A stretch of 64,000 bases of DNA. Source: Gillisia lutea (GTDB lineage: Bacteria > Bacteroidota > Bacteroidia > Flavobacteriales > Flavobacteriaceae). Position 1 is the stretch's first letter, and each line of letters begins with the position of its first letter. The notes beneath the pieces were generated by a model, which ran no database searches, was not told the origin of the DNA, and saw nothing but the letters and a program-made list of their open reading frames with translations. Location of the stretch: contig NZ_JAKGTH010000008.1 of NCBI RefSeq assembly GCF_021568705.1, forward strand, positions 248,001 to 312,000, given 5' to 3'. Below, in pieces: positions 56,765 to 64,000 of this stretch. Made by a program: the position numbers and the translations under genes.

Positions 56765-57053
56765 GTTTACAAAAGTAAATAATCAATAATTTACAAATGT
56801 AAACAGTTGTTTTAAACTTCTTTGTTTACTTATGTAAACACCTATTAGTGAAACTTAAATAGTTATTATGGAATTTATCCAATATCAGATAATTAGCTGA
56901 TTAAAATACTGTATTTAAGTAAGTTATATTATATTATTTCAAGTTTTAATTTTAATACATTCATAGAGTTTACAATTGTAATTTTTATTATTCAAGAACA
57001 ATTATTACATTTGTAAACACGTAAATACAATTACGAAGTTACAATGGTAAACA
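56764..57053. promoter_or_regulatory. Six-site TGTTTAC-N4-GTAAACA operator array
   Basis: Sites lie at 56764-56781, 56788-56805, 56823-56840, 56967-56984, 57002-57019 and about 57036-57053. The third is perfect (TGTTTACTTATGTAAACA), and the others match six or fewer positions per arm. The arrangement is mirror-symmetrical. The first site overlaps the M14 start codon and the last overlaps the XRE start codon, and three sites sit at each end. The XRE protein is the likely ligand (inference). Confidence 0.7.
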
Positions 57054-57460
57054 GTGAAAAATTCTCCAAAAGGCTTCAGGAAATCCTGAATTATTATGAC
57101 ATATCTGCGGCTGCATTTGCAGATGCGATAGAAGTAGGAAGATCTTCTATCTCTCATATAATATCCGGTAGAAACAAACCTAGCTTAGACTTTGTATTGA
57201 AAATTGTTGAAACCTACCCCGAAGTAGAATTATACTGGCTTCTAAATGGTAAAGGCAGCTTTCCGGGAAATCCTAACAAGAAAGAAACTGCCAGCCCTTC
57301 TCCCCTTACTTCAACTACCCCCATTAGAACACAAATAAAAGAAAGTGCCCCCCTGCCTCCCGCCCAAAATAACTATCCAATCAGTACAGATAGCGTAAAG
57401 GATATTAAGAAGATCGTTATATTTTATACCGATGGTAGCTTTGAGGCCTTTGAAAATTGA
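57044..57460 (+). CDS. XRE-family helix-turn-helix regulator
   Basis: This 138-residue protein has an N-terminal XRE helix-turn-helix (about 8-65, with DISAAAFADAIEVGRSSISHIISGRNKPSLDFVLKIV), a proline- and serine-rich linker (about 78-115) and a short C-terminal beta segment (IKKIVIFYTDGSFEAFEN). Proteins of this build are common in Flavobacteriia. The gene starts inside the last repeat of an operator array, which points to autoregulation. The M14 peptidase gene is the divergent partner. Confidence 0.92.
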   Translation: MVNSEKFSKRLQEILNYYDISAAAFADAIEVGRSSISHIISGRNKPSLDFVLKIVETYPEVELYWLLNGKGSFPGNPNKKETASPSPLTSTTPIRTQIKESAPLPPAQNNYPISTDSVKDIKKIVIFYTDGSFEAFEN

Positions 57461-57480
57461 TTTATACCGGTAAATACCTT

Positions 57481-57527
57481 TATTTTGCGAAGTATACCGC
57501 TGTATTGTTAAATCTTACCGCAAAATA
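57481..57527 (+). repeat. Inverted repeat in the leader of the lipoprotein gene
   Basis: TATTTTGCG (57481-57489) and CGCAAAATA (57519-57527) are perfect 9-base complements separated by 29 bases. The repeat ends 6 bases before the ATG and could form a leader hairpin covering the translation start region. A nearby ACCGGT-centred palindrome lies at about 57462-57475. Confidence 0.5.
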
Positions 57528-57533
57528 AATTCC

Positions 57534-57908
57534 ATGAAACGACTTCTTATACTTAGTAGCATTACACTCCTTTTAACCTCCTGCTTTTCCCCAGAAAGAG
57601 ATTGCAAAAGATTTCACACCGGTACATTTCAATTTGAATCTTATTTAAACGGAGAGCTGGTAACATCCACCTTTACAAGAAGTGAAGGTTTAGAAATTGA
57701 TAAATTTCAGGGGCAGGTAGATACTTCATCGGTAAGATGGATAAACGACTGCGAATATATCATTCAGAATTTACACCCGAAGAATCGTGCAGAAAAGCAG
57801 CCTTTGCATATTAAAATTCTTACTACCGATAAGGATTCCTATACTTTTGAATATGGATTAGTGGGCGACCCGGAGAAGCAACGTGGAACCGTAACAAAAA
57901 TAGAATAG
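57534..57908 (+). CDS. Small lipoprotein of unknown function
   Basis: This 124-residue protein has a signal ending LLTSC (Cys at about residue 16), so it is a predicted lipoprotein. The mature part is beta-rich (FHTGTFQFESYLNGELVTSTFTRSEGLEIDKFQ) and ends with a strand ladder. I recognise no family. Homologues are sometimes labelled topoisomerase IV only because they neighbour parC; no topoisomerase feature is present. It converges with mscL at a 1-base gap. Confidence 0.85.
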   Translation: MKRLLILSSITLLLTSCFSPERDCKRFHTGTFQFESYLNGELVTSTFTRSEGLEIDKFQGQVDTSSVRWINDCEYIIQNLHPKNRAEKQPLHIKILTTDKDSYTFEYGLVGDPEKQRGTVTKIE

Positions 57909-58364
57909 CTACTTTTTACTATTATTGGATTTAAGCAATTCGTTCTGCTCTTGTATAAGATCTGTTAGATCTGATAATAATTGAATATCTTTAGGCGTTT
58001 CAACGGTCTTATTTTTAGGATCTTGTGCCTTTCTTCTAAAGCTATTCATGAACTTCACTACTAAGAAAATAGTAAACCCGATTATCAGAAAATCTAGAAT
58101 TGCTTCAATTAACGCCCCATACCCAATGGCAATTTCAGCTACTTCTGTCGCGCCAGCATTTACTGCTGCAATCCCCTCTCTTAATACTATTTTCCTTTCT
58201 GAAAAATGTATACCATCGGTTAGTATTGATAAAGGAGGAAGTACAACCTGCTTCACTAATACATCTACAACTTTATTGAAGGCGGTACCTATAACAATAC
58301 CTACCGCCATATCGATCATATTGCCTTTAATGGCAAATTCTTTGAATTCTTTTAAAATCCCCAT
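57909..58364 (-). CDS. mscL: Large-conductance mechanosensitive channel
   Basis: This 151-residue channel has the N-terminal amphipathic helix FKEFAIKGN, TM1 MIDMAVGIVIGTAFNKVVDVLVKQVVLPP, a periplasmic loop, TM2 YGALIEAILDFLIIGFTIFLVVKFMN and a charged C-terminal helix. It opens under severe hypo-osmotic shock. Its ATG overlaps the parC stop codon by 1 base (TAATG), so it is translationally coupled to topoisomerase IV, an unusual operon partner. Confidence 0.95.
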   Translation of the reverse strand: MGILKEFKEFAIKGNMIDMAVGIVIGTAFNKVVDVLVKQVVLPPLSILTDGIHFSERKIVLREGIAAVNAGATEVAEIAIGYGALIEAILDFLIIGFTIFLVVKFMNSFRRKAQDPKNKTVETPKDIQLLSDLTDLIQEQNELLKSNNSKK

Positions 58365-61015
58365 TATTCGTCGAATAATTTGGTTTGACTTTCTTCTGAT
58401 TTGCCTGTTGAATGTTCTGAATCTTCTTCTAAAGATGTTCTTTTAAGTCCATCTTCATCTAGCACTTCTTCATCTTTTACTTCCATTTCTTCTGTTGGAA
58501 TTTCTTCAACTTCGTACGGTAAAGGATCTAATAAATTTAATTGTTTTACTTTTTCTGTAGTTAACTGATTTCCAAGAGCCTTAATACCTTTTACCGAAAT
58601 AAATTCTTCAATGTTAATTACCTCGCTAGGACGTTGATCTTTTCCTCGAATTTTCGAATAAATAATTTCAGCCTGCGGATAATAATCGGTAGAAACCAAC
58701 TCCAAATACGACTTTTCGTGATCGCCTATAAACTGCTCTTCCTTATCTGGGTTATCTATTAAGAAACGCTTTACATAAAAGCGTTCTTTCTCTGCCTCCC
58801 AATAAATTGCAGAAATTGGTTTTTTAGATGCCCATTTCTCTAGAACAATCATTTCATCATCAAAACGAGTAGTAAGTTCAGGTTTTATGGTTTTCACCGT
58901 TCCGTTCTGCGATATAATCAAAAGCCTGTCTTCACCTTTAAATTCCCCTAATAAATCTCCTCGCTCATCCACATTCAGTCTTTTCACACTATCATCAAAC
59001 CAGATTCTTCTAGGCTTTAAAGTAGAAACCCCTTCTTCCTTCAGCTCGATTTTTTTAATTGCATATTTGGTTACAAGGTTTCCTTTTACATTTCTACCTT
59101 TAATAAGCATATCAGCAAAATCTACTTCAAATTTCAATTTCTTGATACTTCCCACTTGTCGTAAATATACCGTTACTACTTCTGCTTCCCCATTAGGGTT
59201 TGCGGAAAAATAATGGAGTTTAGAATCCTTTTTCCCTTGGGTAAGATCATATTCCTTATCTCGAGTAATAGAGGTTACAGCAAAACGTTTTATATAAGAT
59301 GAGCCATTCTTCCCATCTCTATAGATAAGATTGTAAATAGTTCGCTTGTCTTTTTTCTTAAAAACGGCAACATGAATAATATCTTTTCCAATAAAGGTTT
59401 TAGCATCTACTCTGGTTACCATCATCTTACCATCTCCGGTAAAACAAATTATGTCGTCAATATCTGAACAATCGGTTACAAACTCGTCCTTCTTAAGAGA
59501 AGTTCCAATAAATCCTTCTTTTCTATTTACGTAGAGCTTGGTGTTCCTCATAGCTACTTTGGTAGCTTCAATATCATCAAATAAACGCAAATTGGTCTTG
59601 CGTTCTTTTCCTGCACCATACTCTTTTTTCAATCGCTCAAAATAACTAACGGCAAAATCTACTAAATGATCTAAATGATGTTTTACTTGGGCTATTTCAT
59701 CTTCTAAAGCATCTATTTTTTGCTGTGCCTTATCTATATCAAATTTGGAAATCCTTTTAATTCTAATTTCGGTAAGTCTAACAATATCCTCTTCAGTAAT
59801 TGCTCTTTTTAAATGAGCGATATGCGGTTTCAACCCTTCATCGATTGCCCGAATAACACCTTCCCAGGTTTCCTCTTCTTCAATATTTCGATAAATTCTA
59901 TTTTCAATGAAGATTCGCTCCAAGGATGCGAAGTGCCATTGTTCTTCAAACTCTTCTAATTTTATCTCCAAATCCTGCTTTAGCAAGCTAAGAGTATGAT
60001 CGGTAGAACGCTTAAGCATTTCGGTAACTCCCAGAAAAATTGGTTTGTTATCTATAATAACGCAACCTAAAGGAGAAATAGAATTTTCACAATTTGTAAA
60101 TGCAAAAAGCGCATCTATGGTCTTATCGGGCGAGATATTGGAAGGCAAATAAATAAGGATCTCAACATTCTCAGCTGTATTATCCTCTATTCTCTTGATC
60201 TTTATTTTTCCTTTATCGTTGGCCTTTAAGATTGACTCAATTAAAGTTGTAGTAGTAGTTCCAAAAGGAATCTCGGTAATTACTAAAGTAGATTTGTCAT
60301 ACTGCGAGATCTTAGCTCTAATTCGAACCTTCCCGCCACGCATACCGTCGTTATAATCGGTAATATCTGCTTCTCCCGCTGTTGGGAAATCGGGATATAT
60401 TTTGAAATTCTTGCCTTTAAGATGCTTAATAGAGGCATCTATAAGTTCTAAGAAATTATGAGGAAGAATTCGTGTACTTAATCCAACTGCAATTCCTTCT
60501 GCTCCTTGCGCCAATAACAAGGGAAATCGAACGGGGAGATTTACAGGTTCTTTTTTTCTTCCATCATATGATAACTGCCAGTCTGTAATTTTAGGATTAT
60601 AAAGTACTTCTATTGCAAATTTAGATAGTCTAGCTTCAATATATCGTGGCGCTGCAGCCCTGTCGCCCGTTAACACATTCCCCCAGTTACCCTGAGTATC
60701 AATTAACAAATCCTTTTGCCCAACCTGCACCATAGCATCACCAATACTTGCATCTCCGTGAGGATGATATTGCATGGTATGCCCTACAATATTTGCAACT
60801 TTATTGTACCGGCCGTCATCCAGATCCTTCATAGAATGCATAATTCGGCGTTGAACAGGCTTAAAACCATCTTCTACTGCCGGCACCGCACGTTCCAAGA
60901 TTACATAAGATGCATAATCTAGAAACCAATCTTTATACATGCCGGTAACCCGGATTAATTGTTCTTGCGATTCCTGCCCTTCTTCCTGAGGAAGATCTTG
61001 ATTTTCTATATTCAT
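58364..61015 (-). CDS. parC: Topoisomerase IV subunit A
   Basis: This 883-residue protein has the catalytic tyrosine in AAPRYIEARL, the HPHGD motif (QYHPHGDASIGDAM) and a C-terminal domain without the GyrA-box, which separates it from gyrA in the same window. It forms topoisomerase IV with ParE and decatenates chromosomes. The quinolone segment has Ala89 and Asp93 where Escherichia coli has Ser80 and Glu84. It starts directly after a small gene of unknown function and overlaps mscL by 1 base. Confidence 0.95.
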   Translation of the reverse strand: MNIENQDLPQEEGQESQEQLIRVTGMYKDWFLDYASYVILERAVPAVEDGFKPVQRRIMHSMKDLDDGRYNKVANIVGHTMQYHPHGDASIGDAMVQVGQKDLLIDTQGNWGNVLTGDRAAAPRYIEARLSKFAIEVLYNPKITDWQLSYDGRKKEPVNLPVRFPLLLAQGAEGIAVGLSTRILPHNFLELIDASIKHLKGKNFKIYPDFPTAGEADITDYNDGMRGGKVRIRAKISQYDKSTLVITEIPFGTTTTTLIESILKANDKGKIKIKRIEDNTAENVEILIYLPSNISPDKTIDALFAFTNCENSISPLGCVIIDNKPIFLGVTEMLKRSTDHTLSLLKQDLEIKLEEFEEQWHFASLERIFIENRIYRNIEEEETWEGVIRAIDEGLKPHIAHLKRAITEEDIVRLTEIRIKRISKFDIDKAQQKIDALEDEIAQVKHHLDHLVDFAVSYFERLKKEYGAGKERKTNLRLFDDIEATKVAMRNTKLYVNRKEGFIGTSLKKDEFVTDCSDIDDIICFTGDGKMMVTRVDAKTFIGKDIIHVAVFKKKDKRTIYNLIYRDGKNGSSYIKRFAVTSITRDKEYDLTQGKKDSKLHYFSANPNGEAEVVTVYLRQVGSIKKLKFEVDFADMLIKGRNVKGNLVTKYAIKKIELKEEGVSTLKPRRIWFDDSVKRLNVDERGDLLGEFKGEDRLLIISQNGTVKTIKPELTTRFDDEMIVLEKWASKKPISAIYWEAEKERFYVKRFLIDNPDKEEQFIGDHEKSYLELVSTDYYPQAEIIYSKIRGKDQRPSEVINIEEFISVKGIKALGNQLTTEKVKQLNLLDPLPYEVEEIPTEEMEVKDEEVLDEDGLKRTSLEEDSEHSTGKSEESQTKLFDE

Positions 61016-61504
61016 TTAAGAAATTGCATTATTTTTTTGTACCACCTTATTTAGAGCTTCTACCAAACCTTTTTTCTTCTTTTTCCCTAGAAAAGTGATA
61101 TTGAAACTATATTTCCTCCATCCTCGCTTGCGCCTGCTTCTAATAAATATTTTTAAACGCGTAAATATAAAATAATCATCAAGCTCGAATTTCACTAGTT
61201 TCCCCTTTGGAAATTCAGCCCTTTTCACTCGGTATTCCATAAATTTCGAGAAAAAGACTCCGTTATTCTTAAAATTTAAAGTTTCCCCATCACTATCAAA
61301 TTCAAATAATTGTCCAATTCTGTGAAAGTATACTCCGAAAAGCATTAAAAGAATATTAGGCAAAAAATGACTGAATTTTACTGATTCTTCCGTATCGGAG
61401 CTCATAAGCTCAAAATTCACAAAAAGATTTGTGATAAACGCAGCCACAATTATTATGTAGATGGAGGGAACAATTTTAATTTCGGAAGTATTTTTAAACC
61501 TCAT
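61016..61504 (-). CDS. Membrane protein of unknown function in the parE-parC operon
   Basis: This 162-residue protein has two N-terminal membrane helices (about 11-33 and 46-63), then a cytoplasmic basic domain rich in Lys and Arg (IFIRSRRKRGWRKYSFNITFLGKKKKKG). No domain is recognised. It lies 3 bases after parE and directly before parC, so it is cotranscribed with both. A role tethering topoisomerase IV to the membrane is possible but unproven. Confidence 0.82.
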   Translation of the reverse strand: MRFKNTSEIKIVPSIYIIIVAAFITNLFVNFELMSSDTEESVKFSHFLPNILLMLFGVYFHRIGQLFEFDSDGETLNFKNNGVFFSKFMEYRVKRAEFPKGKLVKFELDDYFIFTRLKIFIRSRRKRGWRKYSFNITFLGKKKKKGLVEALNKVVQKNNAIS

Positions 61505-61507
61505 AGG

Positions 61508-63361
61508 CTAATCTTCAATCAAATCGAGTTCAACTTTAAGGTTATCAATAATAAACTCTTGCCTGTGCGGTGTATTCTTTCCCATATAAAAGCTAAGTAA
61601 CTCCTCTATAGACATTTCCTTATCCAGCATAACCGGATCCAAACGGATGTTATCTCCAATAAAATGCTTGAATTCATCGGGAGATATTTCCCCTAATCCT
61701 TTAAATCGGGTAATTTCAGCTTTTCCGGTGAGCTTGGCAATTGCTTGCTGCCGTTCCAATTCGCTGTAACAATAAATTGTTTCTTTTTTATTTCGAACCC
61801 TAAAAAGTGGAGTTTGTAATATATATAAATGATTTTCTTTTATTAGTTCCGGAAAAAATTGAAGAAAGAATGTTATTAAAAGTAACCTGATATGCATTCC
61901 ATCCACATCGGCATCGGTAGCAATTACAATATTGTTATATCGAAGATCCTCTATAGACTCTTCAATATTAAGTGCAGCCTGAAGTAGATTAAATTCTTCA
62001 TTTTCGTATACGATCTTTTTGCTCAAACCGTAACTGTTTAAAGGCTTCCCTTTTAAACTAAATACGGCTTGCGTATTTACATCCCTAGACTTTGTAATAG
62101 ATCCACTGGCCGAATCTCCCTCTGTAATAAATAACGTAGATTCTAAATATCGTTCTTTTTTGCTATCGCCTAAATGAATACGACAATCTCTTAATTTCTT
62201 ATTATGAAGACTTGCTTTTTTAGCCCTATCCTTAGCCAATTTTCTAATCCCCGAAAGCTCCTTGCGCTCACGTTCGGCTTGTAAGATCTTACGTTGAAGT
62301 TTTTCAGAAATTTCCTGATTCTTATGAAGGAAATTATCTAGTTGTGTTTTTAAAAAATCGTTTATATAGGTTCGCACGGTAGGAAGCTCCCCTCCCATAT
62401 CGGTTGATCCTAATTTGGTTTTGGTCTGGCTCTCAAAGACCGGCTCCATTACTTTTATACTTATCGCAGCAACTACAGACTTTCTAATATCTGCCGCTTC
62501 ATAATTTTTTCCGTAAAATTCGCGAATTGTTCTTACCAATGCCTCTCTGAAAGCGGCTAAATGAGTTCCCCCCTGAGACGTATTTTGCCCGTTAACAAAA
62601 GAGTGATATTCTTCTGAGTATTGAGATTTACTGTGTGTAAGTGCCACTTCAATATCATCTCCTCTTAAATGAATTATTGGATATAACTGGTCATCTTCAG
62701 TAATACTATCTCCAAGCAAATCTTTTAATCCATTTTCAGAATAAAATTTTTCACCATTAAAAATTATGGTTAGCCCTGGATTCAGGTACACATAATTTTT
62801 GAGCATTTTTTCTATATACTCATTGCGATATTTAAAATTCTTAAAGATGGTTTCATCCGGAATAAAGGTCACTTTTGTTCCGCGACGTCTGGAAGTTTCA
62901 TCCAGCTCCTCTTCATTCACAAGGTTACCCTTTTCAAAATCGGCCGACTTTGATTTGCTATCTCTAGTAGATTCCACTCTAAAGTAAGAGGAAAGTGCAT
63001 TTACCGCTTTGGTTCCTACTCCATTCAGTCCAACAGACTTTTTAAAGGCTTTAGAATCATACTTTCCACCGGTATTCATCTTAGAAACCACATCAACCAC
63101 CTTTCCCAATGGAATTCCACGTCCGTAATCACGAACGATAACACGCTGGTTTTGGACCGATATCTCGATGGTCTTCCCGGCACCCATTACAAATTCATCA
63201 ATACTATTATCAAGAACTTCTTTTAAAAGAATATAGATCCCATCATCTGCTGTAGATCCATCTCCCAATTTCCCAATATACATTCCAGGACGCATACGGA
63301 TATGCTCTTTCCAATCGAGAGAACGAATATTATCTTCGGTATACTTGGTTTCTTCACTCAT
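61508..63361 (-). CDS. parE: Topoisomerase IV subunit B
   Basis: This 617-residue ATPase has the GHKL motifs [11 protein letters not shown] (with the Bergerat Asn), RDYGRGIP and [13 protein letters not shown]. The transducer domain is followed by the TOPRIM Glu-Gly-Asp in ITEGDSASG and the DxD in [12 protein letters not shown]. It has no long C-terminal insertion, favouring ParE over GyrB. It is the first gene of the parE-unknown-parC-mscL operon. Confidence 0.95.
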   Translation of the reverse strand: MSEETKYTEDNIRSLDWKEHIRMRPGMYIGKLGDGSTADDGIYILLKEVLDNSIDEFVMGAGKTIEISVQNQRVIVRDYGRGIPLGKVVDVVSKMNTGGKYDSKAFKKSVGLNGVGTKAVNALSSYFRVESTRDSKSKSADFEKGNLVNEEELDETSRRRGTKVTFIPDETIFKNFKYRNEYIEKMLKNYVYLNPGLTIIFNGEKFYSENGLKDLLGDSITEDDQLYPIIHLRGDDIEVALTHSKSQYSEEYHSFVNGQNTSQGGTHLAAFREALVRTIREFYGKNYEAADIRKSVVAAISIKVMEPVFESQTKTKLGSTDMGGELPTVRTYINDFLKTQLDNFLHKNQEISEKLQRKILQAERERKELSGIRKLAKDRAKKASLHNKKLRDCRIHLGDSKKERYLESTLFITEGDSASGSITKSRDVNTQAVFSLKGKPLNSYGLSKKIVYENEEFNLLQAALNIEESIEDLRYNNIVIATDADVDGMHIRLLLITFFLQFFPELIKENHLYILQTPLFRVRNKKETIYCYSELERQQAIAKLTGKAEITRFKGLGEISPDEFKHFIGDNIRLDPVMLDKEMSIEELLSFYMGKNTPHRQEFIIDNLKVELDLIED

Positions 63362-63627
63362 AAAATAGCAGGTGCGGTTGAGTCGCTAATATAAGAGTTC
63401 CCATAAAAAGTTAAAATAGGAACCTTATAAAGTAATTAACAAAGCTTTAAATGTTATTATTATAAAATTTTAAATTGAAATATAGAAAAATGATTTATAA
63501 TTATTTCATTTTTTCAATATTTTACAAATATTATTAAACTAAAGAACATTCACTATTAAATAATGAATGTTCCTTTTTATGCTTAGTAAGAAACAACTAA
63601 CTTTAAAAAAGCCAGTTATGTAATGCT
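63362..63627. other. Intergenic region between parE and ychF
   Basis: This AT-rich 266-base gap should hold the parE promoter. GAACATTCA and TGAATGTTC (63544-63576) form a stem with an 11-base loop and a modest T-run on the minus strand, a weak terminator for ychF. Nothing else is recognised. Confidence 0.45.
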
Positions 63628-64000
63628 TTATACATTAAATCTAAAATGCATTACATCTCCATCTTTTACAATATATTCTTTCCCCTCAACTCGCATTTTT
63701 CCGGCCTCCTTCACTTTCGCTTCACTACCTAAAGTGGAAAAATCTTCATAAGCTATAACCTCGGCACGAATAAAACCTTTTTCGAAATCAGTATGAATAA
63801 CCCCTGCAGCTTGAGGAGCACTAGCACCTACAGGAATGGTCCATGCTCTTACCTCTTTAACTCCGGCAGTAAAATAGGTTTGCAAATTCAATAATTTATA
63901 TGCTGAACGAATCAATTTTGCAGATCCAGGCTCATCTAAACCTATATCTTTTAAAAACATCTGGCGTTCTTCATAATCATCTAACTCAGTAATATCAGCT
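63628..64000 (-). CDS. ychF: Redox-regulated ATPase YchF, partial (5' end outside window)
   Basis: The visible C-terminal part of this protein, about 124 residues, includes [51 protein letters not shown] and the end [13 protein letters not shown]. These are the conserved TGS-type C-terminus of YchF/Ola1, a GTPase-fold ATPase linked to translation and stress. The reading frame continues past base 64000 without a start, so only the C-terminal domain is in the window. Confidence 0.95.
   Translation of the reverse strand, partial: ADITELDDYEERQMFLKDIGLDEPGSAKLIRSAYKLLNLQTYFTAGVKEVRAWTIPVGASAPQAAGVIHTDFEKGFIRAEVIAYEDFSTLGSEAKVKEAGKMRVEGKEYIVKDGDVMHFRFNV

Noticed and set aside
1-64000. CRISPR arrays, tRNA or rRNA genes, insertion sequences, prophage
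   Set aside because: I looked for regularly spaced repeats, TTCGAATCC-type tRNA arms, rRNA cores, and transposase or integrase frames and found none convincing.

Overview
The window is AT-rich and looks like a chromosomal segment of a Flavobacteriia member (phylum Bacteroidota), probably a marine or soil genus near Gramella/Salegentibacter. Genus is inference. The supporting signs are weak or absent Shine-Dalgarno sequences, several TAnnTTTG promoter elements, lipoprotein and SusC-era style N-termini such as LFQSCKKEE, and family content typical of the group: the Flavobacterial TruA paralog, ACR3 arsenite pump, one-polypeptide Nnr, and GreA/GreB-like and XRE-type regulators. I see no rRNA, tRNA, insertion sequence, prophage or CRISPR array. 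The region is essentially core and near-core genome, densely packed, with many hairpin terminators between convergent genes.

Layout. 1-720 holds a partial TruA-like gene. 967-5252 is a tight four-gene operon: outer-membrane barrel, periplasmic-binding lipoprotein, PAS histidine kinase and stand-alone receiver. It has no transporter subunits and looks like a ligand-sensing relay. 5288-8472 has a SF2 helicase, a Crp/Fnr regulator and an exported protein with a palindromic promoter. 8551-10222 is cysE-cysM. 10485-17259 has a tiny basic peptide gene, a FUSC transporter, oxidoreductases and an arsR-acr3 operon. 17532-25890 is membrane and stress related: VTT and DUF1206 proteins, RhlE-type helicase, Pmp3 peptide, GalE, and two MscS channels flanking an endonuclease/phosphatase-family protein.

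25887-31559 carries thioesterase, Nudix, DUF72, aldehyde dehydrogenase, a DUF3307/SatD-like pair and a Gre-like factor. 31563-42368 has the HD phosphohydrolase PgpH, thiolase, an NlpC/P60 peptidase, a TPR protein with gyrA, and clpC. 42550-52721 holds hutH, nnr, gcvT with a coupled epimerase, pterin dehydratase, YebC, PlsC, proline dehydrogenase and aroB. 52775-64000 holds DJ-1/PfpI, BrkB, DinB, Lrp, an M14 peptidase divergent from an XRE regulator, and the parE-parC-mscL operon, ending in a partial ychF.

The most interesting structure is regulatory. One case is a six-copy TGTTTAC-N4-GTAAACA operator array placed symmetrically over the start codons of the M14 peptidase and XRE genes. A second is a cluster of six TATAAG half-sites between the SatD-like gene and the Gre-like gene. 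The SatD-like protein itself appears to join a degenerate nucleotide-cyclase-like domain to a helix-turn-helix. The four-gene sensory operon is the best candidate for an undescribed system.
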